DNA of 20,928 bases from Candidatus Aenigmatarchaeota archaeon (GTDB lineage Archaea; Aenigmatarchaeota; Aenigmatarchaeia; GW2011-AR5), in NCBI GenBank assembly GCA_016202875.1, contig JACQNX010000037.1, positions 1 through 20,928 of the forward strand. The letters are read 5' to 3'. Below the pieces are notes generated by a model. The model saw only the letters and a program-made list of their open reading frames with translations, was not told the DNA's origin and made no database searches. The translations under genes were made by a program, and so were the position numbers. Numbering within the stretch: position 1 is the stretch's first letter; the number at the start of each line of letters is the position of its first letter. Below are positions 5,867-13,248 of this stretch, piece by piece.

Positions 5867-6483
5867 AATTTTTTTGTTATCTTGAAGTGCACCTTCGCGA
5901 TCTTGTCCAGAATTTCCGGGCCGTGGCGCTTGATCATTTCTTTTGCTGCCTCCTCAACATGCGTTGAGCCTTTGGGCAGCTTGTAGCCGATGAGCAGCGA
6001 GAGCTGGCGCAGCGTCCTGAGGAATTCCGCGCGCGCGAGAATAGACGCAGCCGCCACGGCGATGTCGCTCTCCGCTTTTGTTTTCTGTATCAGCTTGACT
6101 TTTCTGCTGTTTTCAAAAAGCATTTCTTTTACAAGCTTGTCGTCGCCAAATTTGTCAATAAGAACAAAATCCACGTTTTGGGCCTTTTTCAGCAGGTTCT
6201 CGATTGCCCGCGCATGGCCCCACGCAAGCAGCTTGTTCAGGGACCTGAAGCGCTTGTAAAGGAGATTGTACTTTTCAGGGGATATTCTGACAACGTCGTA
6301 TTTGCATATCTTTTTAATCTGCGTTGCCATCTTCTGGGCAGTAGAATCGAGAAGCTGTTTGGAGTCCCTGACTTTCATCGCCCTCAGCTTCTCTTCTGCC
6401 GTGTCGTCAACATAGACAGCAGCAATAACAAGATACCCGAAATAGTCGCCTTTTCCTGACTCGTCGACGCCGATGTGTCCCAT
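5863..6483 (-). CDS. rnhC: RNase HIII, catalytic domain only
   Basis: This 206-residue type-2 ribonuclease H cuts the RNA strand of RNA-DNA hybrids. The start VDESGKGDYFG (6-16) is the RNase HIII signature rather than the DEAGRG of RNase HII. Catalytic acids can be placed at D7, E8, D110 (FVLIDKFGD) and E138 (KAESD), the DEDE set of RNase HIII. KAESDIAVAAASILAR (136-151) is the conserved helix behind the active site. Bacterial RNase HIII is about 300 residues because of an N-terminal TBP-like substrate-binding domain; that domain is absent and the enzyme starts directly at the catalytic fold. A GTTAAAT box (about 6505-6512) 25 nt before the ATG indicates a leaderless transcript. The stop overlaps the next gene's start. 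Confidence 0.88.
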   Translation of the reverse strand: MGHIGVDESGKGDYFGYLVIAAVYVDDTAEEKLRAMKVRDSKQLLDSTAQKMATQIKKICKYDVVRISPEKYNLLYKRFRSLNKLLAWGHARAIENLLKKAQNVDFVLIDKFGDDKLVKEMLFENSRKVKLIQKTKAESDIAVAAASILARAEFLRTLRQLSLLIGYKLPKGSTHVEEAAKEMIKRHGPEILDKIAKVHFKITKKL

Positions 6484-6504
6484 GAGTATATTTCTTTGCC
6501 GTGA

Positions 6505-6536
6505 TATTTAACTTTAGACAAGCGAAAAGCTTATAG
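6505..6536. promoter_or_regulatory. divergent leaderless promoters, rnhC and the 6560 gene
   Basis: Two TATA boxes lie about 25 nt apart: atttaac (6505-6512), which serves rnhC to the left, and ttatag (6531-6536), preceded by a BRE-like gcgaaaagc, which serves the gene at 6560. Each is centred 25-26 nt from its start codon. Confidence 0.55.
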
Positions 6537-6559
6537 CTCTTGGGGTTATATTTAAAATC

Positions 6560-6841
6560 ATGTCATGGCTAGGAAAATTTTTTGCAGTGGATGAAGAAAG
6601 AAGAATGCCGATAGAAAAGATTACTTATAATGGGATAGACGTAGGCTACAAGACAGCAATTAAAAGTGCAAAGGTACTTTACCAAGACCTTAGTGGCGTG
6701 TGCAGAGGATGGCTTAATATGACAGATGGCATTTTCTATGACTGGAGAGGCTGCAGAAGACGCAGGACACCGGAGCAATTTCTGCACGATGTTTTCTATC
6801 CAAAGAAAGCCGCAGCTGGCATACCTGCAAATCAGCAATGA
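6560..6841 (+). CDS. hypothetical protein, 93 residues
   Basis: This 93-residue protein is not recognised. It begins MSWLGKFFAVDEERR, an amphipathic start. The core is alpha/beta (EKITYNGIDVGYKTAIKSAK) and the centre is rich in aromatics (WLNMTDGIFYDWRGCRRRR). Two cysteines are too far apart to suggest a zinc site. The start is supported by the TTATAG box about 26 nt upstream. No function is proposed. Confidence 0.6.
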   Translation: MSWLGKFFAVDEERRMPIEKITYNGIDVGYKTAIKSAKVLYQDLSGVCRGWLNMTDGIFYDWRGCRRRRTPEQFLHDVFYPKKAAAGIPANQQ

Positions 6842-6850
6842 TTTAACTTC

Positions 6851-6859
6851 TTATATTTA
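6851..6859 (+). promoter_or_regulatory. TATA box of the 6877 gene
   Basis: TTATATTTA lies about 23 nt before the ATG at 6877, right after the preceding gene's stop. No Shine-Dalgarno is visible, so the start is probably leaderless. Confidence 0.45.
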
Positions 6860-6876
6860 GTGAAAGAATAAATTTC

Positions 6877-7128
6877 ATGGCTCTCGGTTTTTTGCATCGG
6901 GACCCTGTTCCCGGGCTCCGGAAAAAATACGACAGGGCAAGGGAAAAAGCTGACAAGCTCAAGGACAGGAACAGAAAATTGCAGATTCTGCGCATGCTTG
7001 ACCAGCTTGAACCCACGCTCATCGCGCTTGAGGAGCAGGACCAGCCCAAATTTGAGAGGCGCAGAATGGCCAGCTATGTCAGAGATGGTATTGGACATGT
7101 ACAGGACATACTCAGCGAGAAAAAATAG
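6877..7128 (+). CDS. small coiled-coil protein, 83 residues
   Basis: This 83-residue, highly charged protein is predicted to be almost entirely helical. Residues about 14-45 (LRKKYDRAREKADKLKDRNR, then KLQILRMLDQLEPTLIAL) have heptad-like hydrophobic spacing suited to a coiled-coil or helical hairpin dimer. It has no membrane segment and no metal site. The family is not recognised. Its own TATA box indicates separate transcription from the gene before it. Confidence 0.6.
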   Translation: MALGFLHRDPVPGLRKKYDRAREKADKLKDRNRKLQILRMLDQLEPTLIALEEQDQPKFERRRMASYVRDGIGHVQDILSEKK

Positions 7129-7152
7129 ATGACGATTAAGTGAAATAGAAAC

Positions 7153-7159
7153 TTTATAT
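7153..7159 (+). promoter_or_regulatory. TATA box of the 7191 zinc-ribbon gene
   Basis: TTTATAT is centred about 35 nt before the ATG at 7191. Transcription should start near 7181 and give a short leader of about 10 nt. Confidence 0.45.
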
Positions 7160-7190
7160 GATAGCCGCGACAAGTATATCTGTGGTCGGG

Positions 7191-7316
7191 ATGATGAAAC
7201 TGTCTATTTCTAAGTGTCATTATTGCAAAAGGATTAGGCTTGTGGACAAATCGTCAGGCGTAAGCACGTGCTTCGCATGCAAATCAAAGGTCAAGAAAAC
7301 GGAAAAGAAAAAATGA
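7191..7316 (+). CDS. zinc-ribbon miniprotein, 41 residues
   Basis: The reading is MMKLSISKCHYCKRIRLVDK, then SSGVSTCFACKSKVKKTEKK K. CHYC and CFAC, 15 residues apart, form a zinc ribbon, followed by a lysine-rich tail. That is a nucleic-acid- or ribosome-binding type of small protein. A second ATG at 7194 is equally possible. The TGA abuts, with no gap, the stop of the convergent gene on the other strand (7317). It resembles the miniprotein at 2732-2845 in design, but the sequences are not close enough to call them paralogues. Confidence 0.62.
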   Translation: MMKLSISKCHYCKRIRLVDKSSGVSTCFACKSKVKKTEKKK

Positions 7317-7799
7317 TTACTTTTTCCTTTTTATAAACCTCTTAAAATATTCGTAGGCTTTTAATTTGGTTTCATAAAGGCTCGCCCACAGAAGGTCTGA
7401 AAACATTGTTGCTACAGGGCTAAATAAGAACTGTTTTTCTATATAAAGACGCGGCATATCCTCCCTGACTATTGTATTCTCTATGCGGCTCTGAAAGGTT
7501 AATTCCTCCTGGATATCAGATTTTGAAGATCTTTTTCCAACTTTTCGCGCAGCGTCAACAACTATTTGTTGCGCTAACGGGACAATTCCATTTTTATTTT
7601 TGCCGTGTCCATAAAGATACGATTCTATTAGGCTATGAGCAACTTCTGCATATATGCCTGTCTCTGTAAGAAGCAGATACTTGCAAAAGGCCATCATTCT
7701 CTGTCTCGGATGGCAGTGCGTTTTGTACGCAGGGCATTTCGGGCATACATACTGTAAAAAGCCGCCCTCTGTTCTGATGCGCCGGCTGGAATAATCCAT
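7317..7799 (-). CDS. hypothetical protein with N-terminal Cys cluster
   Basis: This 160-residue protein is not recognised. The N-terminus carries C19, C22, C29-H30 and C39 (YVCPKCPAYKTHCHPRQRMM), a spacing able to bind zinc or an iron-sulfur cluster. The rest is helical with a central VPLAQQIVVDAARKVGKRSS and a basic end (KRFIKRKK). The start is supported by a strong Shine-Dalgarno, AAGGGTGAT, just upstream. A GTTTATAAAG box about 37 nt before the ATG gives a short leader. It is divergent from the secreted-protein cluster at 7897. A regulatory or nucleic-acid role is possible but not shown. Confidence 0.6.
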   Translation of the reverse strand: MDYSSRRIRTEGGFLQYVCPKCPAYKTHCHPRQRMMAFCKYLLLTETGIYAEVAHSLIESYLYGHGKNKNGIVPLAQQIVVDAARKVGKRSSKSDIQEELTFQSRIENTIVREDMPRLYIEKQFLFSPVATMFSDLLWASLYETKLKAYEYFKRFIKRKK

Positions 7800-7830
7800 A
7801 TGTAATCACCCTTAAATAGCAACAATAGAA

Positions 7831-7864
7831 AGCTTTATAAACATTGCCTTTTCATAATTTTATA
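7831..7864. promoter_or_regulatory. divergent promoters for 7799(-) and the secreted cluster 7897(+)
   Basis: agctttataaac (7831-7842) is a near-symmetric TATA box about 37 nt before the minus-strand ATG at 7799. ttttatac (7857-7864) is about 35 nt before the plus-strand ATG at 7897. Both genes have Shine-Dalgarno sequences, matching the longer TATA-to-start distance. Confidence 0.5.
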
Positions 7865-7886
7865 CTACAATGTTTATATAATGAAA

Positions 7887-7893
7887 AGGTGGT
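7887..7893 (+). promoter_or_regulatory. Shine-Dalgarno of the first secreted-cluster gene
   Basis: AGGTGGT ends 3 nt before the ATG at 7897. It is the strongest ribosome-binding site in the three-gene cluster; the next two genes have only weak ones, consistent with one cotranscribed unit. Confidence 0.6.
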
Positions 7894-7896
7894 AGA

Positions 7897-8910
7897 ATGG
7901 GCGCTGCAAAAGAACTGCAAAATGAGCTGTATGATGCTAGTTTAAGGTTTCCTAGACCAGCTACTTTCAAGGGGACAGTGCAAAAATGCATGGCAGCGGG
8001 CGCCACTTTTCTTACATTGTTAGGTGCTTATTCAGGGCTGAACAGCAAACAAGGAACTGAAATAGTGCCGGCGGCTTATGCTCAAGGACAGCAGCAAGGA
8101 CAACAGCCAGTACATATCTACTCGCGCACTGATAATTATGGGGCGAACTGGTATAATCCTGCAATCTTCAGGCATGGGTTTAATCCGGCGCTTTTGCAAA
8201 ACTTTCCTCATCCTATTTACGCAAATAGGGGTTTCGCTGGTTATTATAGCAATAATGTTTTTATTCCTCTAGCCAGCGTTCATTTAGTCCCTCAAAATTA
8301 CATTTATGGCAGTGTTGCACATAGCTCTGTTGCACATAGCTCTTATGGTACCTATGGAGGCAGAAATGTATTTGTTTCTGGAGGCATTTCATGGACACCG
8401 CAGCCTAAACATGAAAAAAAGAAAGGTATGGATTATGGTGCCATGGTACAGCGTGTTGATGAGGTTCTAAATGATTTAGATGAGCAGGCTATAAGGCATT
8501 TCGGTAGGCCTATCGTAGAAGTCGACAAGTACGACAGCGATACTAGGAAAACAAACAATAGAGTCATTTTAAACACAGAAAAAACGAATATGATAGTTTT
8601 GGATTTGCATAACAAAAAGACACAGAAATTTGAGGGTATTCGCCCTCCCATTACATTAGATGAAGGCTATAGAAAAGAAAAAGAAAAACATTATCGAAGT
8701 CGTGGTATAGAATATAGTGCACTTGTCGCAGAACTTTTAACAGAAGAAGATTTAGAAACTGTTCTTTCTCATATAACAGCAAAAATCAGTACACACTATT
8801 CTTTTGGCAGGCAGGACGAACGCAGGTTTAGATTAAGGGATGGACCGACAGGTGCGGGAAAAGATTTTGAACGTGTGCCTGTTTCGCCGCCAGCTCAAAA
8901 GCGCAGATGA
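7897..8910 (+). CDS. secreted protein of unknown function, first of the cluster
   Basis: This 337-residue protein is not recognised. After about 30 polar residues comes a hydrophobic stretch, CMAAGATFLTLLGAY (31-45), then a probable cleavage site PAAYA/Q (59-63) and a Gln-rich spacer. Residues about 70-170 are rich in Tyr, Gly, Asn and Phe (NYGANWYNPAIFRHGFNPAL), a low-complexity, possibly adhesive or structural surface stretch, and include the exact repeat VAHSS-VAHSS (140-149). The C-terminal half is soluble alpha/beta (VILNTEKTNMIVLDLHNKKT; YSALVAELLTEEDLETVLSH). The n-region is long for a signal peptide, so an N-terminal membrane anchor is an alternative. It is followed after 25 nt by the Pal-domain gene. 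Confidence 0.7.
   Translation: MGAAKELQNELYDASLRFPRPATFKGTVQKCMAAGATFLTLLGAYSGLNSKQGTEIVPAAYAQGQQQGQQPVHIYSRTDNYGANWYNPAIFRHGFNPALLQNFPHPIYANRGFAGYYSNNVFIPLASVHLVPQNYIYGSVAHSSVAHSSYGTYGGRNVFVSGGISWTPQPKHEKKKGMDYGAMVQRVDEVLNDLDEQAIRHFGRPIVEVDKYDSDTRKTNNRVILNTEKTNMIVLDLHNKKTQKFEGIRPPITLDEGYRKEKEKHYRSRGIEYSALVAELLTEEDLETVLSHITAKISTHYSFGRQDERRFRLRDGPTGAGKDFERVPVSPPAQKRR
8314..8343 (+). repeat. 15-bp tandem repeat, two perfect copies
   Basis: gttgcacatagctct occurs twice back to back and encodes VAHSS twice inside the Tyr/Gly-rich part of the secreted protein. Identity at the DNA level means a recent duplication. Confidence 0.85.
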
Positions 8911-8935
8911 TAGTCTGACAAACAGTTGGTTAGTT

Positions 8936-9811
8936 ATGGGCAAAATCAAAGAATTCTTGAATTGGACGAAGCGCATTGGAAGTGCTACAGTATTAGCTGT
9001 GGCACTGTCAGAGGATGCTGCTGCTCAGGACCAGAGATTTATTTGGTTTGGGTACAGCAGTGGGCTTGGATATTCGCATCCACTTTCTTTCGGGCCTTTC
9101 GGGCGTATTGGACATCCATTAGGGTTTGGGTACGTTGGTTATCCTTTCTGCTCGCCTATTCAGGCATTTCCGTATCTGTATGTGCCACGCATTTATAGAA
9201 TACATCCATCGTATGTTATGAGAAATGATTCTCATGCCTTCCCAGGATTTCAGACAGACGGGGCTGCTGATAGACGAGCTGCGGAAGCGTCTAGATACGA
9301 ACAGTTTTTCACAGATGAACGCACATTTAGACATCGCCCAACTGAGCGCGCTTCAGCGCGAAGAGAGCCGGCAAGGTCTGAGAGACCTGAATCAACTCCT
9401 TCAATTCCACCTCCACAAACTGAAAGAGAGGGTGCTGAGCTTGAGGTAGCACTAACTGACGAGGAGTTTTTTACACGAAGAATAGAAGACATTTACTTTG
9501 ACTTTGATAAATATGATATTCGCCCAGATGCTGCAGTCACTCAAAGAACAAATGCACAAGCTTTGCAAGAGCGTCCTTCCTTGCGCATACTTATTGAGGG
9601 GCATTGTGATGAGCGCGGCTCTGAAAAGTATAATTTAGCCCTTGGCGACAGGAGGGCTAACGCTACTAAGCAAGTTTTAATTGACAACGGTATTACACCA
9701 GATCGACTTGAAACAATCAGTTATGGTGAAGAGCGCTTATTCTGTACAAGAGATAGCTCTGAAGAATGCCATCAAGAGAACCGCAAGGCACATTTTTCAA
9801 AGAAAGATTAG
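8936..9811 (+). CDS. exported protein with C-terminal Pal/OmpA domain
   Basis: This 291-residue protein starts with a signal peptide (GSATVLAVALSEDAAA/Q, cleavage about residue 30, no lipobox Cys). A Gly/Phe/Tyr/Pro-rich stretch (35-105), a charged linker (105-180) and then a full OmpA-C domain of the Pal subgroup follow. The marks are IYFDFDKYDIRPDA (186-199), ILIEGHCDERGSEKYNLALG (218-237), DRRANATKQVLIDNG and ISYGEERLFC. In OmpA and Pal this domain binds the diaminopimelate of peptidoglycan through an Asp and an Arg 15 residues apart; both are kept here (D225, R240). Unlike bacterial Pal it has no lipid anchor. An in-frame ATG at 8840 lies inside the previous gene and is rejected in favour of the ATG just before the signal peptide. 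The domain is probably of bacterial origin. Confidence 0.85.
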   Translation: MGKIKEFLNWTKRIGSATVLAVALSEDAAAQDQRFIWFGYSSGLGYSHPLSFGPFGRIGHPLGFGYVGYPFCSPIQAFPYLYVPRIYRIHPSYVMRNDSHAFPGFQTDGAADRRAAEASRYEQFFTDERTFRHRPTERASARREPARSERPESTPSIPPPQTEREGAELEVALTDEEFFTRRIEDIYFDFDKYDIRPDAAVTQRTNAQALQERPSLRILIEGHCDERGSEKYNLALGDRRANATKQVLIDNGITPDRLETISYGEERLFCTRDSSEECHQENRKAHFSKKD

Positions 9812-9821
9812 GTAGAGCGCC

Positions 9822-11246
9822 ATGAAAATCAGAAAATTATTTAGAAATGCTGGAGCAGGTTTATTGCTTGCAGCTATGCTTGGAGATACAGCAGCTTTGC
9901 CAGCTGGCATTCAGGCACAAGAACGGCCTAAAAGACGTTACTTTATAGGAGAGCGCTACATGCCTCCTGAACAGCTGGCTGAGACTCAATCAGGCAGACC
10001 ATATGAATACTTCTTTCCTTATAGAGCTGATACAGAAATATGCAAGGAAGAGCGCAAGACAGCAGCAGTGGGATTTTACAATACTATCCTTTCAGCTGCA
10101 CGAGATCTATCAGAAAAGAGGGTTAATTTACAGGTTGTTCCAAGAGATTGGACTTTGTACTTTATAGATGCAAACGGCAACTATCGCAGTCGTGTTGATC
10201 TCAGCCGATACAAAGATGGCAAAATGACTACTGCAGATTTTGAACTACAATTGTGGCGCGATTTGGATGAGACAGATTTAATGGGTCAGTTGACTAGACA
10301 ACTAAGAGACGCAGTAAAAATAGGCTACTGGAATGCTGCATGCGGCCCTCAGGAAGACCGTAATGTAAAACGTATCCGTGAATTGCAGGAAGAAAACAAA
10401 CGAAAAGATGCAGCTGCAGAACAGCGGTTAAAAGGCGAAAGGGGACAACAGGAAAAAAAATTAGAGAAACTGCGAGCAGAAGTGGAGAAATTACAGAAAG
10501 AGCGGCCTCAATTAGAAAAAAGCCAACAAAAAAAGCTACCTGAACTCAAAGAGCGCCAAAAAGAACAGCCAAAACAGAAGCAAGAACCTCAACAAAAAGA
10601 GAGAGAACCAGAAGCACAGCCTGTTTTTAGTGGGGCACAGCCTATTTTTAGTGGGGCATACCCAAAGATTACGAGTGAGCTGGATTGGAACGAAATCTCT
10701 AAAAAGATAGGCGAAACGCTACAAATAACTTTGCCACAGCAACCTAAAATAACAAGAGTGTCAGAACCAGAAAAGCGTGAAATATCTGTAGGAGAATCTA
10801 AACAAATAGTTGGACAAGAAATGCTTTCTGGGGAATACACAACTAAACTGAAAGAAATACTACCAACAATTCTTAGAAGTCTTGAAAAATTGAGGCCATC
10901 AGAAAAAGAATCGCAAGCATATGTCTACTTTGCTGAGATGTCTATAGCAGCTAGCACATTTCTCAATTATCATTTTTCAGAGAAAAACCTTCACGGAAAG
11001 TATCGTGCTTTGGCGAAATACAAAGGTATTGAAGATAAGATATGGGACGTTGTCATTGTGGATATAGAAAGAAATAAACCAGTTATCATTTTAGAATACA
11101 AAGATGGAGATCAGGATGAACAAAAAAAGTTGGAAATAGGGAAGAAGTATCCCAATATTGTCATACTTGATCCGCCAGATGCCACTATTTCAGGAAGACA
11201 GTTTCTGCTTGATTATGTTATAAATCCACTCTTAAACATGAAGTAA
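9822..11246 (+). CDS. exported coiled-coil protein with PD-(D/E)XK-like C-terminus
   Basis: This 474-residue protein is third in the cluster, 10 nt after the Pal gene. Residues 1-33 are a signal peptide (basic start, AGAGLLLAAMLGD core, IQA/Q cleavage). Residues 35-180 form a globular region (VVPRDWTLYFIDANGNYRSR) with C74 and C174 as a possible disulfide. Residues about 182-262 are a long Lys/Glu/Gln coiled coil. A Pro-rich spacer with the tandem repeat QPVFSGA-QPIFSGA (266-279) follows. The C-terminal domain (about 335-474) contains WDVVIVDIERNKPVIILEYK, in which D409, E425 and K427 sit as in the PD-(D/E)XK nuclease fold, then a strand-loop KKYPNIVILDPPD. Nuclease activity outside the cell is conjecture. 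A weak AGGT overlapping the previous stop may be its ribosome-binding site. Confidence 0.68.
   Translation: MKIRKLFRNAGAGLLLAAMLGDTAALPAGIQAQERPKRRYFIGERYMPPEQLAETQSGRPYEYFFPYRADTEICKEERKTAAVGFYNTILSAARDLSEKRVNLQVVPRDWTLYFIDANGNYRSRVDLSRYKDGKMTTADFELQLWRDLDETDLMGQLTRQLRDAVKIGYWNAACGPQEDRNVKRIRELQEENKRKDAAAEQRLKGERGQQEKKLEKLRAEVEKLQKERPQLEKSQQKKLPELKERQKEQPKQKQEPQQKEREPEAQPVFSGAQPIFSGAYPKITSELDWNEISKKIGETLQITLPQQPKITRVSEPEKREISVGESKQIVGQEMLSGEYTTKLKEILPTILRSLEKLRPSEKESQAYVYFAEMSIAASTFLNYHFSEKNLHGKYRALAKYKGIEDKIWDVVIVDIERNKPVIILEYKDGDQDEQKKLEIGKKYPNIVILDPPDATISGRQFLLDYVINPLLNMK
10617..10658 (+). repeat. 21-bp tandem repeat, two near-identical copies
   Basis: Two 21-nt units, differing at one base, encode QPVFSGA and QPIFSGA in the spacer between the coiled coil and C-terminal domain of the exported protein. 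It looks like a recent slippage duplication. Confidence 0.75.
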
Positions 11247-11264
11247 TGTTCAATACTGAATTAT

Positions 11265-13247
11265 TCATTGCGTCACAACCCTTGACACATGATCTTCTTT
11301 ATAGACTTTCAGCACATTCTGCACATAGGTTTCTATTTTCGGCTCGTGGGAGACAAGAATGATCTGCTTAAGATCCAGGGCATTGACAACATCCCTGACC
11401 CTGTCCAGCTGGTCTGTAGAAAAGCCGTCTGTGGGCTCATCAAGGATAAGAAGGTCTTTGGTCCTGATCCCTGCAATGAGAGTGTTTATCACTTTGTTCA
11501 GGGCCAGGCGGTAGGCCAGGCTTACTGAAGTCTTCTCGCCGCCGGAAAGGTTCTCAAAGCTTGTTTCATAGCTGTTCTGCTCAATAACAGGAGAAAAGCT
11601 TTCATCTATGCGGACAGCAAGTGCATCGCCCATCAATATAGAGAACCAGTGCTGGAAATACTGGTCAAACTCCCTCTGCACTGTGAGCAGGACATGCTTC
11701 TCGATGTTTTCCATGAGCAGAATGAAGTTGTCAAACCATGCGAGCAGTGAATTGATTTTACCTATTTTTTTTCTTGCATCTTCTTTTTCAATGATTTCTT
11801 TTTCAAGAACGACAAGGCGCAATTCTATGTCCTCTTTTTGCTGCTCAAGACGTGAAATAGATTTCTCTACTTCTGTCTTTTCTTTCTGTATAGTGACAAG
11901 CTCTTTCTCAGCTGCCATGCTCATTGCTTCTGTGTTTTCATATTTCTGGTATTCTGTTTTCAGCTGTGAATACATATTTTCTGCTTCTGCCATACTTAAT
12001 GTTGTACGACTAAGGTCTTCCTGCTTGTCCGTTTTCCAGCGCTTCAGGTCTTCTACTGTCTTTTTGATTGCATGAAATTTTTCCAGCCCGCTTTTACGGT
12101 CTTTTAATGATGCAAGCTGCTCATCTGCTTGTTTTATTCCTGCAAGAATTTCGCCCCTTTTCCCTTTTCTCTCATCTAGATGCTGCTTGAATGATGCAGG
12201 ATCTGTCACAGCCTGGCCACAGAAAGAACACACGCCTTTTGAATATATGGCTGAAAGCTTGTCTGTCTCTGCATCAAGCACTGCAATGTTTTTGAGCATG
12301 CCGTCCCTGTCTGTTTCCAACATTTTGATAGCGTCTATAACGCTGTTTATGTCGCTGTTCAATGGCTCTTCAACAAGATTAATATTAAACTGGATCTTCG
12401 TGTCTATGTTTGAGAGCTCCAGTGCGAGGTCTTCTGCTTTGCTTTTGTGCGCTTTTAGTTCAGACTCCTTTTTTGCCATAGCCAGCTGGATTTTCCTGAA
12501 CTCATTCAGTTCTTTTTTCAGCTGGTCTATTATTTTTGCCTTTTCTTCGTACCGCATATTTATCGTCGCAAGACGGTTTTTTGCCTCGGAAAGCTGGCCT
12601 GCGATAGAAGCGAGCAGAGTCTGCAACCCATCCTTTTCCTGCTTCTTTATTTCAAGGTCTCTTGCATATGCTTCAAGCTCACGTTTCATGCTGCGCAGCT
12701 CTGTCAGGAAAAGACGCGCATTGCTACGGATCACGCCATACTTATCAATGCCGAATATTTTTCTGAGAATTTCAAGCCTGTTCTCTGCGTCCGTGAGGAT
12801 GCGCTTCATCTCCTCTTGCGGCGTGTAGACAGTGTAGCGGAAGATGGGCTTGTTCTTCTTGAGCAGCTCCTGCGGATAGCCGAGCAAATCCAGAATCTTC
12901 GCCTTCAGCTCAAGAGACGTAAGACTCTCCGACAAGCCGTTGACTGTAAGAATACAGTTTTCTTGGGAAATGGAATTACCGCGCTTGAGCCCTCTTTTGA
13001 TTTTCATGTTTTTTGAGTCCACAGCCAGCTCAAGCTCTATAGACCCTTCGTTCTTTCCGTGCCTCAGAAGGTCGGAACCTGAGAGCTCACCTTTTCTGAT
13101 GCCGAACAGCGCGAAATCCAGAGCCATGAGTATTGTTGATTTTCCAGAGCCTATATCCCCAGACAGCAGCGATGTGCCGAGAGGAAACTCTATCTTCTCG
13201 TCCATATAGCTCCTGATATTTTTCAGGCGGATGGATTTCAGGAGCAT
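11265..13247 (-). CDS. rad50: Rad50 ATPase, short form
   Basis: This 660-residue SMC-family ATPase partners Mre11 in processing double-strand breaks. Seen: Walker A GDIGSGKST (30-38), Q-loop region YTPQEEMKR (about 141-149), two coiled-coil arms around a zinc hook CSFC (340-343), signature LSGGEKTS (567-574), Walker B LLILDEPTDGF (599-609) and the switch His in VSHE (634). At 660 residues it is well below the roughly 850-900 of typical archaeal Rad50, so the arms are short. The ATG at 13247 is chosen: GGTGA lies 5-6 nt before it, and it begins one base after the HAD gene's stop. A start at 13268 would only add seven residues overlapping that gene. It is third in the mre11-HAD-rad50 operon. 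Confidence 0.93.
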   Translation of the reverse strand: MLLKSIRLKNIRSYMDEKIEFPLGTSLLSGDIGSGKSTILMALDFALFGIRKGELSGSDLLRHGKNEGSIELELAVDSKNMKIKRGLKRGNSISQENCILTVNGLSESLTSLELKAKILDLLGYPQELLKKNKPIFRYTVYTPQEEMKRILTDAENRLEILRKIFGIDKYGVIRSNARLFLTELRSMKRELEAYARDLEIKKQEKDGLQTLLASIAGQLSEAKNRLATINMRYEEKAKIIDQLKKELNEFRKIQLAMAKKESELKAHKSKAEDLALELSNIDTKIQFNINLVEEPLNSDINSVIDAIKMLETDRDGMLKNIAVLDAETDKLSAIYSKGVCSFCGQAVTDPASFKQHLDERKGKRGEILAGIKQADEQLASLKDRKSGLEKFHAIKKTVEDLKRWKTDKQEDLSRTTLSMAEAENMYSQLKTEYQKYENTEAMSMAAEKELVTIQKEKTEVEKSISRLEQQKEDIELRLVVLEKEIIEKEDARKKIGKINSLLAWFDNFILLMENIEKHVLLTVQREFDQYFQHWFSILMGDALAVRIDESFSPVIEQNSYETSFENLSGGEKTSVSLAYRLALNKVINTLIAGIRTKDLLILDEPTDGFSTDQLDRVRDVVNALDLKQIILVSHEPKIETYVQNVLKVYKEDHVSRVVTQ

Positions 13248-13248
13248 T

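Noticed and set aside
8840..8935. N-terminal extension of the Pal-domain gene from an ATG at 8840
   Set aside because: It lies inside the preceding gene, has no ribosome-binding site and would bury the signal peptide.
11608..12075. 155-residue open frame on the plus strand
   Set aside because: It is antisense to rad50 with shadow-type composition.
12187..12828. 213-residue open frame on the plus strand
   Set aside because: It is antisense to the Rad50 coiled coil, Ser/Phe-rich as expected for the reverse of Lys/Glu-rich coding.
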